Origin: Methyloligella sp.
GTDB taxonomy: Bacteria > Pseudomonadota > Alphaproteobacteria > Rhizobiales > HXMU1428-3
NCBI GenBank assembly: GCA_021604645.1
Contig: BQJJ01000008.1
Coordinates: 124,001-188,000 of the forward strand
Length of the DNA: 64,000 nucleotides
Direction: 5' to 3'
A program made the translations under genes and the position numbers. How positions within the stretch are numbered: position 1 is the stretch's first letter; each line of letters begins with the position of its first letter. Positions 1 to 9,555 of this stretch are shown here, piece after piece. Below the pieces are notes generated by a model. The model worked only from the letters and a program-made list of their open reading frames with translations. It was not told where the DNA came from and did not search any database.

Positions 1-1003
1 CTTCAACCAGCTTTGGCGCTAAATCATTGATGAAAACTTCAGCATCAATATCTGGAGCCGCCAAGATAATTTCTTTAAAACGTTTTTTTAAATCTGGCCG
101 TTCAGACATAACACCAGCCACAGCATTCGATAAAACACGGGTTCCCATAGAATGAGCCACCAAATAAATATTATCCGCCTGAGTATCGGTTGCGATCTGA
201 ATCAAGAATTTTTTCAAATAAGAATATGACCACTTGGCATTCGTTTCATCATGAGTATAAGACGTCAGTGTAATCTCACCACGAGAGGGCCAGCTAAAAA
301 AGATTGGCGCCCCATCAAATTTCAAATCATGATGGATCTGTGCAGTCCGGCGAGCTGCATCTTTAAATGCCACATTGTAGCCATGCACAAAAACAAACGC
401 ATTTTTACCAGAAGCCCTAGAGATCGTATCATTAAGTTGTGCAGCCACACCGCGCCAACTTAAAGTGTTCACCTTTTGCAAAACCACATGTTTTGTTGGA
501 TCTTCGCTAAACTCCATCTTCCACCATTTCGGTGCTTCAAGAGCTCCTGTTTTATGCGTCAAAGGAATAGCAATTTCACAAATCCCATAACTCATTTCAC
601 CGCGAGTTTTTCCATAAAATTTATTGGCTTCTGTCTCACCAGTCCTGTTTCTATTGGTACCGTAAAACACCTTAACCCTGTGAAAGCCATCCTTTTCAGC
701 ACGGTCAATTTCAAACTTCCGCACTTTAGGTTTCGTTGTTGTAAGAGGTCTTGCCTCTGGTTTCTCAATCCGCATAGCTTCGGGAAGAGGTGTCGTCGCT
801 ACTTTTCCTCCATCGGGTAATTCTTTTGGATAATCAAGTTTTGATGGCGCCTCAATAGCAGCAATATCATCAGGACTACCAGGCGCCACTTCTTTTTCTG
901 CCTTTTTAGGCATTGAAGTTATATCTTCAGCACTACAGGCACTTAATAACAGACCTCCACCCAATAGAAGGCATATCACCATAAAGAATCTCTGCCACTG
1001 CAT
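1..1003 (-). CDS. DUF900-type alpha/beta hydrolase lipoprotein (3' end beyond window)
   Basis: This gene runs off the left edge; about 334 residues are visible. Translation of the minus strand gives a lipoprotein signal with lipobox LLSAC (Cys23), a linker rich in Pro, Glu and Lys, then an alpha/beta hydrolase core. The core shows FVHGYN, a nucleophile elbow AHSMG and the segment AAPDIDAEVF, which are typical of the DUF900 family. It is probably an outer-membrane- or periplasm-anchored serine hydrolase; the substrate is unknown. The start is the ATG at 1003, preceded by AGGGAG. A terminator separates it from the upstream DUF1223 gene, so it likely has its own promoter. The catalytic His lies outside the window and cannot be checked. 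Confidence 0.85.
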   Translation of the reverse strand, partial: MQWQRFFMVICLLLGGGLLLSACSAEDITSMPKKAEKEVAPGSPDDIAAIEAPSKLDYPKELPDGGKVATTPLPEAMRIEKPEARPLTTTKPKVRKFEIDRAEKDGFHRVKVFYGTNRNRTGETEANKFYGKTRGEMSYGICEIAIPLTHKTGALEAPKWWKMEFSEDPTKHVVLQKVNTLSWRGVAAQLNDTISRASGKNAFVFVHGYNVAFKDAARRTAQIHHDLKFDGAPIFFSWPSRGEITLTSYTHDETNAKWSYSYLKKFLIQIATDTQADNIYLVAHSMGTRVLSNAVAGVMSERPDLKKRFKEIILAAPDIDAEVFINDLAPKLVE

Positions 1004-1147
1004 TTGAATAACTCCCTCAAGATTTTTTGTAAAATGATGGTAAAATAAAAACCGGCCATAAACCAAACCACACTATAGCCCCATAGTTAACCTGTAAAAA
1101 GTGAAATTAATTTGTCACCACCGCTTTCTATTAAAAAAACATACAAA

Positions 1148-1180
1148 TAAAAAAAGCCCGGCTCTTTTCAAAGCCAGACT
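1148..1180 (-). terminator. Rho-independent terminator after the DUF1223 gene
   Basis: Read on the minus strand, the arms AGTCTGGCT and AGCCGGGCT pair with two G-U wobbles around a short A-rich loop and are followed by a run of T. It lies about 40 nt past the stop of the DUF1223 gene at 1220. Confidence 0.75.
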
Positions 1181-1219
1181 TCATGTAACTCATTAATAAA
1201 ACTCGAATTTCAAGACATA

Positions 1220-1990
1220 CTATTTAATTTCAAGCGCACCAAGTACCGGGCCAGATGCCCCAACTTGAGCTAAAAATATACAATGTTTGCCATCCTTAGG
1301 TCTAATCTTGTCTCTTGCAACTGTCAGATCAACACCGCCTTTACCAAAATCAGCCACCTTTTCAACACCAAGAACAATATTATGGTAAGCAATGGTACGG
1401 CCTCTGTTCTCGCCGCGGCGTATAGCAACATTAGCCTTATCTTTCACCCAAACCATCCATAAAACAACACCTTGAGTTGCAACAACATCATCAGACCAAA
1501 TGCGAACCTTTTCACCTTCAATCTCAGAAACCTTTAGATTAATTAATTTAGAATTTAATCTTTGCTTCGTTTCCTTGATCTTGGTGTTAATTTTATATTG
1601 GCTCGCCCCATTCATATGCTCAAGCCCATTCACAACAGCTTGCGGTGTATAAACTGATCCATCACCTCTGGCGCGTGCATAATTTCTCTGACGCTCACTA
1701 TTTGCTTTCTTGCCATAAGTATCCCGCCATCCAAGGTAATCCCAATAATCAACTGAGTAACTAAGAGCCACTACATTCGGGGCTGTTACATATTTCTCCA
1801 AAAGTACATCTGCTGGCGGACAAGATGAACACCCCTGGCTAGTAAAAAGCTCAACCACTGTATTGGCTGGCTTTATTTTAAAAGTCGAAAAGGTCCCAGT
1901 TTCAGTCCCTTCAGCAAAACTAGCTGTTCCGCTAGAAATTAAAAATGAAAGACCGATAAGGCACTTTATAAAAATAGATCTCATTAGCAT
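1220..1990 (-). CDS. DUF1223 secreted thioredoxin-like protein
   Basis: The protein has 256 residues. An N-terminal hydrophobic segment (about residues 5-26) looks like a cleaved signal peptide. It is followed by VVELFTSQGC and SSCPPAD, the DUF1223 hallmark with a CxxC pair at Cys54 and Cys57. Family members are thioredoxin-fold proteins thought to be exported; their substrates are not known. It sits downstream of acnA on the same strand, a neighbourhood I recall from other Hyphomicrobiales. The first ATG has AGGAG nine bases upstream; an in-frame ATG two codons later is a less well spaced alternative. A terminator follows the gene. Confidence 0.85.
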   Translation of the reverse strand: MLMRSIFIKCLIGLSFLISSGTASFAEGTETGTFSTFKIKPANTVVELFTSQGCSSCPPADVLLEKYVTAPNVVALSYSVDYWDYLGWRDTYGKKANSERQRNYARARGDGSVYTPQAVVNGLEHMNGASQYKINTKIKETKQRLNSKLINLKVSEIEGEKVRIWSDDVVATQGVVLWMVWVKDKANVAIRRGENRGRTIAYHNIVLGVEKVADFGKGGVDLTVARDKIRPKDGKHCIFLAQVGASGPVLGALEIK

Positions 1991-2114
1991 CCGCCAATTC
2001 TCCTGCTCTTCAAGTTAAGTGCATTATAGCTGGTTAAAAGAAAAGCACATCTCAATTAGGCTCACATTTTCGCGAGAGCCACTTGATAGCCTCATAAACC
2101 ACATAAATGTTCAT

Positions 2115-2148
2115 AAAAAAGCCAGTACTTTTAGTTAAGCACCGGCTT
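2115..2148 (-). terminator. Terminator probably serving acnA
   Basis: On the minus strand AAGCCGGTGCTT pairs imperfectly with AAGTACTGGCTT, followed by six T residues. It lies about 330 nt past the acnA stop, so the acnA transcript would read through both repeat types (A1, A2, B1) before ending. Confidence 0.6.
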
Positions 2149-2198
2149 GAAATCTAAAAATATTTATCAATCAAGTACGCCACTAAGCACGGTTTCCT

Positions 2199-2274
2199 TT
2201 GCGGATGCGTAGTGGGTACGCTGAAGCACACTAAATTTGCGGATGCATAGTGGGCATCTGAAGCACACTAAAAC
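2199..2274 (+). repeat. Repeat family A, tandem pair A1/A2 (divergent)
   Basis: Two tandem, diverged copies of the 40-nt hairpin repeat are present. A2 has stem GATGC with GCATC around a loop containing TAGTGG, where most copies have GGTTGC with GCAACC; the pairing is kept although the bases changed. Both end with GAAGCACACTAAA, matching the GAAGCGCAACTAAAA tail of other copies. They read on the + strand, between the DUF1223 and acnA genes. Confidence 0.7.
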
Positions 2275-2325
2275 AGAACAACTCAACAGGCGCATTATAA
2301 AAACTCTCATATAACATAGAACTAA

Positions 2326-2454
2326 CTACACGAAGAAGGAGCATTGCCCTCTTCGGGCAATGGGACATGACGAAGCGCAAGCGCAGTCCGGCGCGTTGCG
2401 CCGTCCCTCGAAGGCTCAAGCGTGTTAACGCTTGAAATAGCCGTGAGAGAAATG
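2326..2454 (+). repeat. Repeat family B, copy B1
   Basis: A block ACGAAGAAGGAG is followed by a perfect 8-bp hairpin (CATTGCCC at 2342-2349 with GGGCAATG at 2355-2362). Then come GGGACATGACG, a GCGC/GCGC hairpin, a CGGCG/CGCCG hairpin, CTCGAAGGC, a second variable hairpin (TCAAGCG at 2416-2422 with CGCTTGA at 2429-2435) and the closing block ATAGCCGTGAGAGAAA. CTC and GGC can pair with GAG and GCC across the last hairpin. It ends 19 nt from the stop codon of acnA, in antisense orientation to that gene. Confidence 0.8.
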
Positions 2455-2472
2455 AACTACAAACAAAAAGAA

Positions 2473-5166
2473 TCAAGACGCCAAATTGCGCAACACATAA
2501 TGCAAAATGCCACCATTGCGATAATAAGAGAGCTCATCCTCCGTATCAATACGGCAAAGCAGATCAACATCCTTGGTAGCCCCATCCTCAGACGTCACTT
2601 TTGCGATCAAGCTAGTCTGCGGTGACAAATCTGTAAGCCCTTCAATTGTAACAGTTTCTTTTCCTGTTAAACCAAGAGATTGCCAATCTTCATCTTTTTT
2701 AGAAAATTGCAGCGGCAATACGCCCATACCAATCAGGTTCGAGCGATGAATACGCTCAAAACTAGCAGCAATCACGGCCCGAACACCGAGTAACCTCGTG
2801 CCCTTAGCTGCCCAGTCACGACTAGAGCCCGTGCCATATTCTTTGCCAGCAAAAACAACCAAAGATTTTCCCTCACTAGCATAGCGCATAGCAGCATCAT
2901 AAATAGACATCTCTTCGCCTGAGGGATGGTGAAGTGTCACGCCGCCTTCAGTGCCTGGAACCATCTGATTTTTAATGCGAATATTAGCAAATGTTCCACG
3001 CATCATCACTTCATGGTTCCCGCGTCGTGAACCATAGGAATTAAACTCAGCAGGTGACACATTATGCGATTTCAAATATTGCCCAGCGGGCCCATCAGAC
3101 TTAATCACCCCAGCTGGAGAAATATGGTCAGTTGTAATCGAGTCGCCAAACAATCCAAGAATTTGAGCTCCTTGAATATCAGATACTGCGGGTGGTTCTA
3201 TTGTCAGTCCTTCAAAATACGGCGGGTTCGCAACATAGGTCGATTTCTCGTCCCAGCTATAAGTTAAACCACTTGCCCCCCCAATGGTTTGCCACTGCTC
3301 ATCACCTGTAAACACATTGCTATATCGCTCCGCAAACATTTCTGGGGTCACATTTGAGCGAATAAGTTCCGCGATTTCACTGTTAGAGGGCCAAATATCT
3401 TTCAAATAAACAGGCTCACCGTCCTTGCCTTCACCTAATGGCTCCGCCACAAGGTCAACTTGCAAAGACCCAGCAAGCGCATAAGCCACAACCAACGGCG
3501 GAGACGCAAGAAAGTTCGCTTTAATATCCGGTCCAATCCGGCCTTCAAAATTTCGATTTCCAGAAAGAACAGAACAAGAAACCAAGTCATGTGTCGCAAT
3601 AGCTTTCGCAAGGTCGGTTGGCAATGGTCCAGAGTTACCAATACAAGTGGTGCAACCATAACCAACAAGCGTGAACCCAAGCGTATCTAAATCATCCTGC
3701 AATCCAGCTCGATTTAGATAATCGGTCACAACCTGGGACCCCGGCGCCAGTGAGGTTTTCACCCATGGCTTAACTGATAAACCTTTTTCCAATGCTTTCT
3801 TTGCTAACAATCCTGCAGCTATCATCACAGATGGATTTGAAGTATTCGTGCAAGATGTAATCGCAGCAATCATCACATCCCCATGCCCGAGGTCATGATC
3901 ACGGCCCTCAACAGGAAAACGATCATTCAGCCCCGTAGATTTCTTATATTCGGTCTCCATGACCTTTTCAAAAGTTGCCTTTGCAGCGTCAAGGTCAATA
4001 CGATCCTGCGGACGCTTTGGACCAGAAATCGACGGCACAACAGTGCCAATGTCTAAATATAAAGTATCAGTAAAAACAGGGTCTTCCATACCACTCATAC
4101 GGAACATACCCTGCGCTTTCGAATAGTCCTCAACCAAAGCTATCCTGTCAGCATCACGCCCCGTTGCTTTCAAATAGTCAAGCGTGTCCCCATCTACGGG
4201 GAAGAAACCGCACGTCGCCCCATATTCAGGCGCCATATTCGCAATCGTTGCCTGGTCTTCAAGTGAAAGGTGATCAAGACCAGAGCCATAAAACTCAACA
4301 AACTTACCAACCACACCTTTTTCTCTGAGCATTTCAACAACTCGAAGCACCAGGTCTGTCGCCGTAATCCCTTCAGCCATCTCACCTTCAAGTTTAAAAC
4401 CAATCACCTCTGGGATCAGCATTGAAATTGGTTGACCAAGCATCGCTGCTTCCGCTTCAATACCACCAACCCCCCAACCCAAAACAGCAAGGCCGTTCAC
4501 CATAGTAGTGTGACTGTCAGTGCCAACCAATGTGTCTGGAAAGGCTTGAGTCACACCGCTTACGTCTTTGGTCCAAACGGTCTGGGCTAAATATTCTAGG
4601 TTTACCTGATGACAAATACCTGTGCCTGGCGGCACAACACGGAAATTATCAAACGCCTGTGATCCCCAGCGCAAAAATTCATAGCGTTCTTTATTGCGCT
4701 CATATTCTTTATTTACATTTTGCTCAAAACTATCAAACTGGCCAAAATAATCCACCATCACAGAATGATCGATAACCAAATCAACCGGCACAAGCGGATT
4801 AATCTTAGAGGGATCTCCCCCAATATCAGAGAGGGCCGCTCGCATCGCAGCCAAATCAACAACAGCTGGCACACCCGTAAAATCCTGCATCAAAACCCGG
4901 GCAGGTCGATAAGCAATTTCTCTAGTGGAACGTTTATCAGTTGCCCATTGTGCAATGGCCCGAATGTCATCAACCGTGACCGAACTCCCATCTTCAAAAC
5001 GCAAAAGGTTTTCAGCCAAGACTTTCAATGAAAATGGCAATTTTGAAAGACCATCAAGACCATTGGCTTCAGCATCGACCAATGAAAAATATTCATAAAG
5101 CTCGCCATTAACCGTCAACTCTTTACGGCAATTAAAACTATCTAATGATTTAATTGAATTCGTCAA
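2473..5166 (-). CDS. acnA: Aconitate hydratase A
   Basis: This is a full-length AcnA/IRP1-type aconitase of 897 residues, interconverting citrate and isocitrate in the TCA cycle through a [4Fe-4S] cluster. The three cluster ligands are visible: Cys439 in SCTNTSNPS, and Cys505 and Cys508 in [11 protein letters not shown]. The C-terminal swivel domain holds [13 protein letters not shown] and SRDWAAKG. The start is a TTG at 5166, supported by AAGGAG seven bases upstream and by the family N-terminus; no usable ATG lies nearby. It is divergent from ccmA, as in many Hyphomicrobiales. A B-type repeat begins 19 nt past the stop. Confidence 0.97.
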   Translation of the reverse strand: MTNSIKSLDSFNCRKELTVNGELYEYFSLVDAEANGLDGLSKLPFSLKVLAENLLRFEDGSSVTVDDIRAIAQWATDKRSTREIAYRPARVLMQDFTGVPAVVDLAAMRAALSDIGGDPSKINPLVPVDLVIDHSVMVDYFGQFDSFEQNVNKEYERNKERYEFLRWGSQAFDNFRVVPPGTGICHQVNLEYLAQTVWTKDVSGVTQAFPDTLVGTDSHTTMVNGLAVLGWGVGGIEAEAAMLGQPISMLIPEVIGFKLEGEMAEGITATDLVLRVVEMLREKGVVGKFVEFYGSGLDHLSLEDQATIANMAPEYGATCGFFPVDGDTLDYLKATGRDADRIALVEDYSKAQGMFRMSGMEDPVFTDTLYLDIGTVVPSISGPKRPQDRIDLDAAKATFEKVMETEYKKSTGLNDRFPVEGRDHDLGHGDVMIAAITSCTNTSNPSVMIAAGLLAKKALEKGLSVKPWVKTSLAPGSQVVTDYLNRAGLQDDLDTLGFTLVGYGCTTCIGNSGPLPTDLAKAIATHDLVSCSVLSGNRNFEGRIGPDIKANFLASPPLVVAYALAGSLQVDLVAEPLGEGKDGEPVYLKDIWPSNSEIAELIRSNVTPEMFAERYSNVFTGDEQWQTIGGASGLTYSWDEKSTYVANPPYFEGLTIEPPAVSDIQGAQILGLFGDSITTDHISPAGVIKSDGPAGQYLKSHNVSPAEFNSYGSRRGNHEVMMRGTFANIRIKNQMVPGTEGGVTLHHPSGEEMSIYDAAMRYASEGKSLVVFAGKEYGTGSSRDWAAKGTRLLGVRAVIAASFERIHRSNLIGMGVLPLQFSKKDEDWQSLGLTGKETVTIEGLTDLSPQTSLIAKVTSEDGATKDVDLLCRIDTEDELSYYRNGGILHYVLRNLAS

Positions 5167-5353
5167 AACGTCTCTCCTTTAAGGTATAGACAGATTTAAT
5201 AATCACGAGTGACCTAAAATCCAACACGTCAAACAGCATATTTGTCTTATAATGATGCTAGTTATTTATAAAAAAAATTCCAGAGGAGCGTTGAATATAT
5301 TTTTGAGCTGTTTAAGGTACCAAAAATCAAATTTTTCGCTAAAAAGAACACTA

Positions 5354-6013
5354 ATGGCACTTAAAATTGAAGAAATAAGCCTCAAACGAGGCAATCGGCT
5401 GCTGATCAAAGATTTAAATTTTTCTCTAAAAAAAGGAGAAAGCTTGCTCATAACCGGCCCAAACGGCGTAGGCAAGACGACTTTAATTCGCTCAATAGCT
5501 GGTTTCATAGAGCCATTGACAGGAAAAATTACCTATCATCATCAAACCCAAACAAACAATCAGTCCCACAAACCTGAAGATGATGACGAAAATATAAGGG
5601 AACATATCCATTATATCGGTCACAAAAACGGCATACGCACCAGCCTAACAGTTTTAGAAAATCTTGAGTTCTGGCAATCTTTTTTCGGCTCAGTTACCGA
5701 CCTAAAGAAAATCATAAAAACCTATTTTCTCGAAAGCCTCATTAATATTCCAGCTGGATATTTATCCGCGGGCCAAAAAAGGCGACTAGGTTTAGCTAGG
5801 TTATCCATTATCGAACGCCCCATTTGGCTCCTTGACGAACCAACAGTATCACTTGACGAAATGTCAGCCAAAATCGTTGCAAATGCAGCAAATGATCATC
5901 TAAAAAAGGGTGGCATATTAGTAGCCGCCACTCACATTCCATTAGAAATACCCTTCACTCAACATATTCAGCTCTCTAAAAATATCGAGCAAGATTGGGA
6001 AGACATCATATGA
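5354..6013 (+). CDS. ccmA: Heme exporter ATP-binding protein CcmA
   Basis: This is the ATPase of the CcmABCD complex, which releases heme-loaded CcmE during cytochrome c maturation. The 219 residues match the family length. Walker A GPNGVGKTT is at residues 35-43, the signature LSAGQKRRLGLARL is shifted from LSGGQ as usual for CcmA, and Walker B is WLLDEPTVSLD. The ATG at 5354 fits the family N-terminus but has only a weak ribosome binding site. An in-frame TTG at 5291 behind GAGGAG, or the ATG at 5252, would add a non-homologous extension of 21 to 34 residues. ccmB overlaps it by four bases. Confidence 0.95.
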   Translation: MALKIEEISLKRGNRLLIKDLNFSLKKGESLLITGPNGVGKTTLIRSIAGFIEPLTGKITYHHQTQTNNQSHKPEDDDENIREHIHYIGHKNGIRTSLTVLENLEFWQSFFGSVTDLKKIIKTYFLESLINIPAGYLSAGQKRRLGLARLSIIERPIWLLDEPTVSLDEMSAKIVANAANDHLKKGGILVAATHIPLEIPFTQHIQLSKNIEQDWEDII

Positions 6014-6675
6014 GTGCTTTTTTCGCGCTTTTAAAAAGAGACATCCTGTTAAGCATCAGAGAGGGAGGAACAATCGGTATCGCTCTTGGCTTCAACCTCA
6101 TCGTTGTCACCATTCTCCCCCTTGGCATCGGGCCAGATCAAAACTTGCTCAACCAAATCGCACCAGGTGCCTTATGGGTCACGCTGCTTTTATCGCTTTT
6201 ATTATCTTTAGACCGCCTCTTTTTGACAGATTATGAAGAAGGCACCCTAGAACTCATGACCCATAGTGAAATTCCCCTTGAGCTCATTGTTGTTGCAAAA
6301 GCATTAGCTCATTGGCTCACAGTTGCTGTGCCCCTCGCCATCATGGCACCGGTTCTTGGCCTCTTGATGAACTTATCACCTAGCCAATTCGGAATTCTCA
6401 CATTATCCGCACTCATCGGCACACCAGCTCTAAGCTTTTTAGGAGCAATCGGCGCAGCCCTCACCTTAGGATTAAAACGGGGCGGCTTGTTGTTACCACT
6501 ATTAATATTACCGTTCTTCATCCCAACCTTGATTTTTGGTGTGAGCACCACAACAGGGTTTTTATTCACAAGTGGTAATTATGAGAGCTCACTCGCACTA
6601 CTCGCTGCCATTTCCATCAGCGCGATTGTCTTAGCCCCATTCCCAACAGCCTGGGCCCTAAGGTTCAATCTGTAA
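6010..6675 (+). CDS. ccmB: Heme exporter permease CcmB
   Basis: This inner-membrane subunit pairs with CcmA. The 221 residues hold about six hydrophobic segments, and the N-terminus begins with FFALLKRDILLSIREGG, typical of CcmB. The start is the ATG at 6010, which overlaps the ccmA stop as ATGA and indicates translational coupling; the longer ORF adds five unlikely residues. After the stop come two tandem A-type hairpin repeats and about 180 nt of AT-rich DNA before ccmC, an unusually large gap inside this operon. Confidence 0.95.
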   Translation: MSAFFALLKRDILLSIREGGTIGIALGFNLIVVTILPLGIGPDQNLLNQIAPGALWVTLLLSLLLSLDRLFLTDYEEGTLELMTHSEIPLELIVVAKALAHWLTVAVPLAIMAPVLGLLMNLSPSQFGILTLSALIGTPALSFLGAIGAALTLGLKRGGLLLPLLILPFFIPTLIFGVSTTTGFLFTSGNYESSLALLAAISISAIVLAPFPTAWALRFNL

Positions 6676-6697
6676 TAAATTAGGCAAGTGCGATAAA

Positions 6698-6776
6698 ATG
6701 ACGGTTGTTGGTAGGCAACAGAAGGAGCACTAAAATGCGACGGTTGCTAGTGGGCAACTGAAGGAGCACTAAAAAA
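6698..6776 (+). repeat. Repeat family A, tandem pair A3/A4
   Basis: Two tandem units lie 23 nt past the ccmB stop. A4 keeps CGGTTGC, loop TAGTGG and GCAACTG, followed by GAAGGAGCACTAAAA; A3 is CGGTTG with loop TTGGTAGG and CAACAG. Both read in the sense of the ccm operon and would form hairpins in the ccmB-ccmC intergenic RNA. No T-run follows either, so they do not look like terminators. Confidence 0.75.
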
Positions 6777-6951
6777 GGCTACCCCCTAAATTCACCATTT
6801 CAGATGTTTCATTTGAAAGTACCAAAGATCTGACCTAAATTAGGGTATAAACCTACGATAGGACCCTTTATAATTATGAACGATAAATACTCATAACAAA
6901 ATAGCTTCATATAAAAAGCTGCATATTATTGTAAGAAAGCTGAAACTATAG

Positions 6952-7755
6952 ATGAATACCAAAACGGAAAATTTATCCCTGTGGAACCGCATAGGCAATC
7001 TTTTCAATTTTTTAGCCAATCCAAGCCAATTCATAAAATACAGCGCTTACATTCTTCCATGGCTAGGGATTATCTCCCTTATTGGCTTCGCAACTGGGCT
7101 ATATTACACCTTTTTTAAAACCCCTCTTGATGAGGAAATGGGCTCAACTGTGATTATAATGTTTGTCCATGTTCCAGCAGCTTGGATAGCGATGATGTCA
7201 TATGCCATCGTTGCCACTTCAAGCATCGGCCTTCTCATCTGGCGTCATCCCTTAGCTGACGTATCAGCAAAAGCTGCAGCCCCCTTGGGCGCAACAATAA
7301 CATTTCTATGCCTTGTAACAGGTTCACTATGGGGGCGGCCTGATTGGGGCACATATTGGCAATGGGACTTAAGAATGACCTCTGTTCTCATTCTTTTTCT
7401 TCTTTTTATTGGCCTAATTACATTACGAAGCTCTATCGAAGAAGAAACTCAAGCCGGCAAAATCACAGCACTACTAGCCATTGTAGGCATAGTTTTGCTA
7501 CCCATCATCAAATATTCAGTGGAATGGCAGCAATCTTCTCTACACCAAAAAGCAGGAATTTTCGAAGGCCAAGTCGCAACAGACTTCCTAATCCCGCTTT
7601 TCATCATGGCCATCTCATACACCACTCTTTTCTTTTATTTACACATGAAAGCAATGCGCGCAGAAATCTACAGACGCCGCACAATTTCACAACAGCGCAA
7701 ACACGCATTTGATGCCACCAGAAAAGAAGAAGAAAATTTGGATCGTGTTTCGTAA
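6952..7755 (+). CDS. ccmC: Heme transporter CcmC
   Basis: CcmC delivers heme to CcmE on the periplasmic side of the inner membrane. The 267-residue protein has six hydrophobic segments and the tryptophan-rich WWD signature WGRPDWGTYWQWD near residues 127-139, flanked by conserved histidines (VHVPAAW and SVEWQQSSLHQ). The C-terminal tail is charged and cytoplasmic. ccmD follows 60 nt downstream. The separation from ccmB by about 280 nt with two hairpin repeats suggests it may have its own promoter or be affected by those structures. Confidence 0.95.
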   Translation: MNTKTENLSLWNRIGNLFNFLANPSQFIKYSAYILPWLGIISLIGFATGLYYTFFKTPLDEEMGSTVIIMFVHVPAAWIAMMSYAIVATSSIGLLIWRHPLADVSAKAAAPLGATITFLCLVTGSLWGRPDWGTYWQWDLRMTSVLILFLLFIGLITLRSSIEEETQAGKITALLAIVGIVLLPIIKYSVEWQQSSLHQKAGIFEGQVATDFLIPLFIMAISYTTLFFYLHMKAMRAEIYRRRTISQQRKHAFDATRKEEENLDRVS

Positions 7756-7815
7756 AATCGATATTGCTGTTCTAAAAAACTAACAAACTGAAAGAAATAG
7801 ATAAAAGGAAGACAA

Positions 7816-7968
7816 ATGCTTGAGTTAGGACCATATGCAAACTTTATAATTGCCTGCTACGGTATCTCGTTCCTGACATTAATCGGTTTGGTAATATGGG
7901 TTCATCGTAGTGAAACTCATCATAAAAAAATGCTAGATCTCTTCACAACAGATAAGAAACAAAACTAA
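7816..7968 (+). CDS. ccmD: Heme exporter accessory protein CcmD
   Basis: This is a 50-residue protein with one transmembrane segment (about residues 8-30) beginning MLELGPYANFI, then a basic tail HRSETHHKK. Size, topology, the Gly-Pro-Tyr-Ala start and the position after ccmC all fit CcmD, which stabilises the CcmABC-CcmE complex. A clear AAGGAAG precedes the ATG. A terminator follows directly, so the usual next genes ccmE or ccmG are not part of this operon and must lie elsewhere. Confidence 0.9.
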   Translation: MLELGPYANFIIACYGISFLTLIGLVIWVHRSETHHKKMLDLFTTDKKQN

Positions 7969-7976
7969 GTAAAAAA

Positions 7977-8014
7977 ACAAGCCCAAAACACAAAAGCGTT
8001 TCAGGCTTGTTTTC
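7977..8014 (+). terminator. Rho-independent terminator of the ccm operon
   Basis: ACAAGCC at 7977-7983 pairs with GGCTTGT at 8004-8010 and is followed by T residues. It lies nine bases past the ccmD stop. Confidence 0.75.
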
Positions 8015-8143
8015 CAATTTATTTCTAAACTTGAAAAAAGGGTGAAGCGAATAGCAAAAATTATTATTAATTTCTGGCGCAGGCTCCACCCTTCCCCGCA
8101 GGCTCAATAACATCACAAAAGGTAAAACCTTCTCCGCCAGGAT

Positions 8144-8611
8144 CTAGTGATGAATTCGAGCACTATGTATAGTCTCTACTATCTGGCTCAAAGTGTCCAA
8201 AAAAATCTCACGTTGTTCCGCAGGTAATGCAGATAAAATTTTCTTATCAGCATCAGCTGCAGCAGGCATCGCCTCATTTAAGATTGCTCGCCCCTTGTCG
8301 GTAACATAAACAGCGTAAGCTCTCGCATCATTTGTCATTCTTTTACGGCTAATCAAACCTTTGTTCAACATCCGCCGCACTATATCCGCAAGAGTTGATC
8401 GATCAACTCCGGTACGATCAACAAGATCCGTTTGATTTAAGCCTTCATATTTAGCAACCGTTTTTAAAATCGTAAATTGACGAGGAGTTAAACCTGCAAA
8501 TTTCACCTTTTGTCCAAAGACATCTCCAGCACATTGTCCCGCTCTATGCAGAAGATGAATTGCCGAAATTTCTAACTCTTTATCTTCAGAAGTTGTATCT
8601 CCGATTAACAT
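8144..8611 (-). CDS. MarR-family transcriptional regulator
   Basis: This 155-residue winged-helix protein has the MarR layout: helical dimerisation ends, a DNA-binding core around residues 45-105 with LTPRQFTILKTVA, a recognition region TGVDRSTLADIVRRM and a wing RKRMTNDARAYAVYVT. MarR proteins usually repress genes for stress or efflux and respond to small ligands. No efflux gene adjoins it here. The upstream region has two inverted repeats that could be autoregulatory sites. The ligand cannot be told from sequence. Confidence 0.9.
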   Translation of the reverse strand: MLIGDTTSEDKELEISAIHLLHRAGQCAGDVFGQKVKFAGLTPRQFTILKTVAKYEGLNQTDLVDRTGVDRSTLADIVRRMLNKGLISRKRMTNDARAYAVYVTDKGRAILNEAMPAAADADKKILSALPAEQREIFLDTLSQIVETIHSARIHH

Positions 8612-8941
8612 TTATATAGTCCCCACTTTTAAGGGAAGTTCTTTGTTTAAAGAAAATAAAGATTAAGTCTTTCACGTCGATAAGAAGATAGTGAATAAGT
8701 CATCCAAATTTAAAAATCAAAAAACAGAGTGCTTATTCAGTAATATCATCAGATCCTAAGGCTAAATCAATCATCTAAAACAAAAACTTCGATTGGATAC
8801 TAGGCCACACACATACACCTATAGGTTGAATATTTACTCCCTATACGCGCAATGTCAACTAGTAATTAACCTTAAGTTGTATAATTTTTATGAGAAAACC
8901 ATAATGATAAAAAATGCATCTCTTCAAATAATGAGCCGAAA
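8612..8941. promoter_or_regulatory. AT-rich intergenic region with inverted repeats, marR upstream region
   Basis: No gene is seen in these 330 bases. TTCTTT at 8639-8644 is inverted as AAAGAA at 8649-8654, about 30 nt from the marR start, a plausible position for a MarR operator. Farther up, TGAATAAG at 8692-8699 is perfectly inverted as CTTATTCA at 8732-8739. Function is inferred from position only. Confidence 0.35.
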
Positions 8942-9505
8942 TTAATTCGCTTCTTCAGAATTATCTTCCTCAGGCAAGATAATCTCATTCCGAATAAAAA
9001 TCAGTTCCAGAACAGAAAAACCTAGGGTCAATGGAAGTAACATAAAGGCCTTAAACTGCACCCATGTTTCCTCATCAAAACTCCGCCAAACATATTCGTT
9101 CAAGCCAGCTAGAAACAAAAAGAACAAACCCCAATGCAAGCTCATTTTAAACCAGCCTCGATCGGTCAACTCAACAGCTTCTCCCAAAACTGTCTTCATT
9201 AAAGAGCGCCCAAAAGCCAACGCTCCTAAAAGGCCAGCAGCAAATAAACAATAAATAATTGTAGGTTTGATTTTTATAAAGAAAGTGTCATCAAAATATA
9301 AAGTCAAGCCGCCAAAAACAAGCACCAAAGCCGCCGTAACTAAAGGCATTGTCGCCACTTTTTTAAACACAAACCAAAACACTATAATAGAAAGTGTCGT
9401 GGTGATCATTAAAGCAACCGTTGCCTCCATCAAACCCATATATTTATAGGTGATAAAGAAGATTACCAAAGGCGTCATTTCTAAAAAGAGCTTAAACAAT
9501 TTCAT
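8942..9505 (-). CDS. yciB: Septation/intermembrane protein YciB (IspZ/IspA)
   Basis: This 187-residue polytopic inner-membrane protein starts with the family hallmark LFLEMTPLVIFFITYKY and contains KPTIIYCLFAAGLLGALAFGR and RGWFKMSLHW, all characteristic of the YciB/IspZ family. It is linked to cell-envelope integrity and septation in other bacteria. It lies 50 nt downstream of ftsY on the same strand, the usual alphaproteobacterial neighbour, and probably forms an operon with mtaB and ftsY. Confidence 0.93.
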   Translation of the reverse strand: MKLFKLFLEMTPLVIFFITYKYMGLMEATVALMITTTLSIIVFWFVFKKVATMPLVTAALVLVFGGLTLYFDDTFFIKIKPTIIYCLFAAGLLGALAFGRSLMKTVLGEAVELTDRGWFKMSLHWGLFFLFLAGLNEYVWRSFDEETWVQFKAFMLLPLTLGFSVLELIFIRNEIILPEEDNSEEAN

Positions 9506-9555
9506 AACAACTAATCCTTTGTTATTGTTGTCTTTTATATATAATTCATCAATTA

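Noticed and set aside
2231-2625. Open frames over the repeat block next to acnA (81 residues on -, 67 on +)
   Set aside because: They lie across repeats A1, A2 and B1 or antisense to acnA, have no protein similarity I recognise and have no good ribosome binding site.
6698-6776. A-type hairpins as rho-independent terminators
   Set aside because: No T-run follows the stems on either strand, and several copies precede a separate, genuine terminator.
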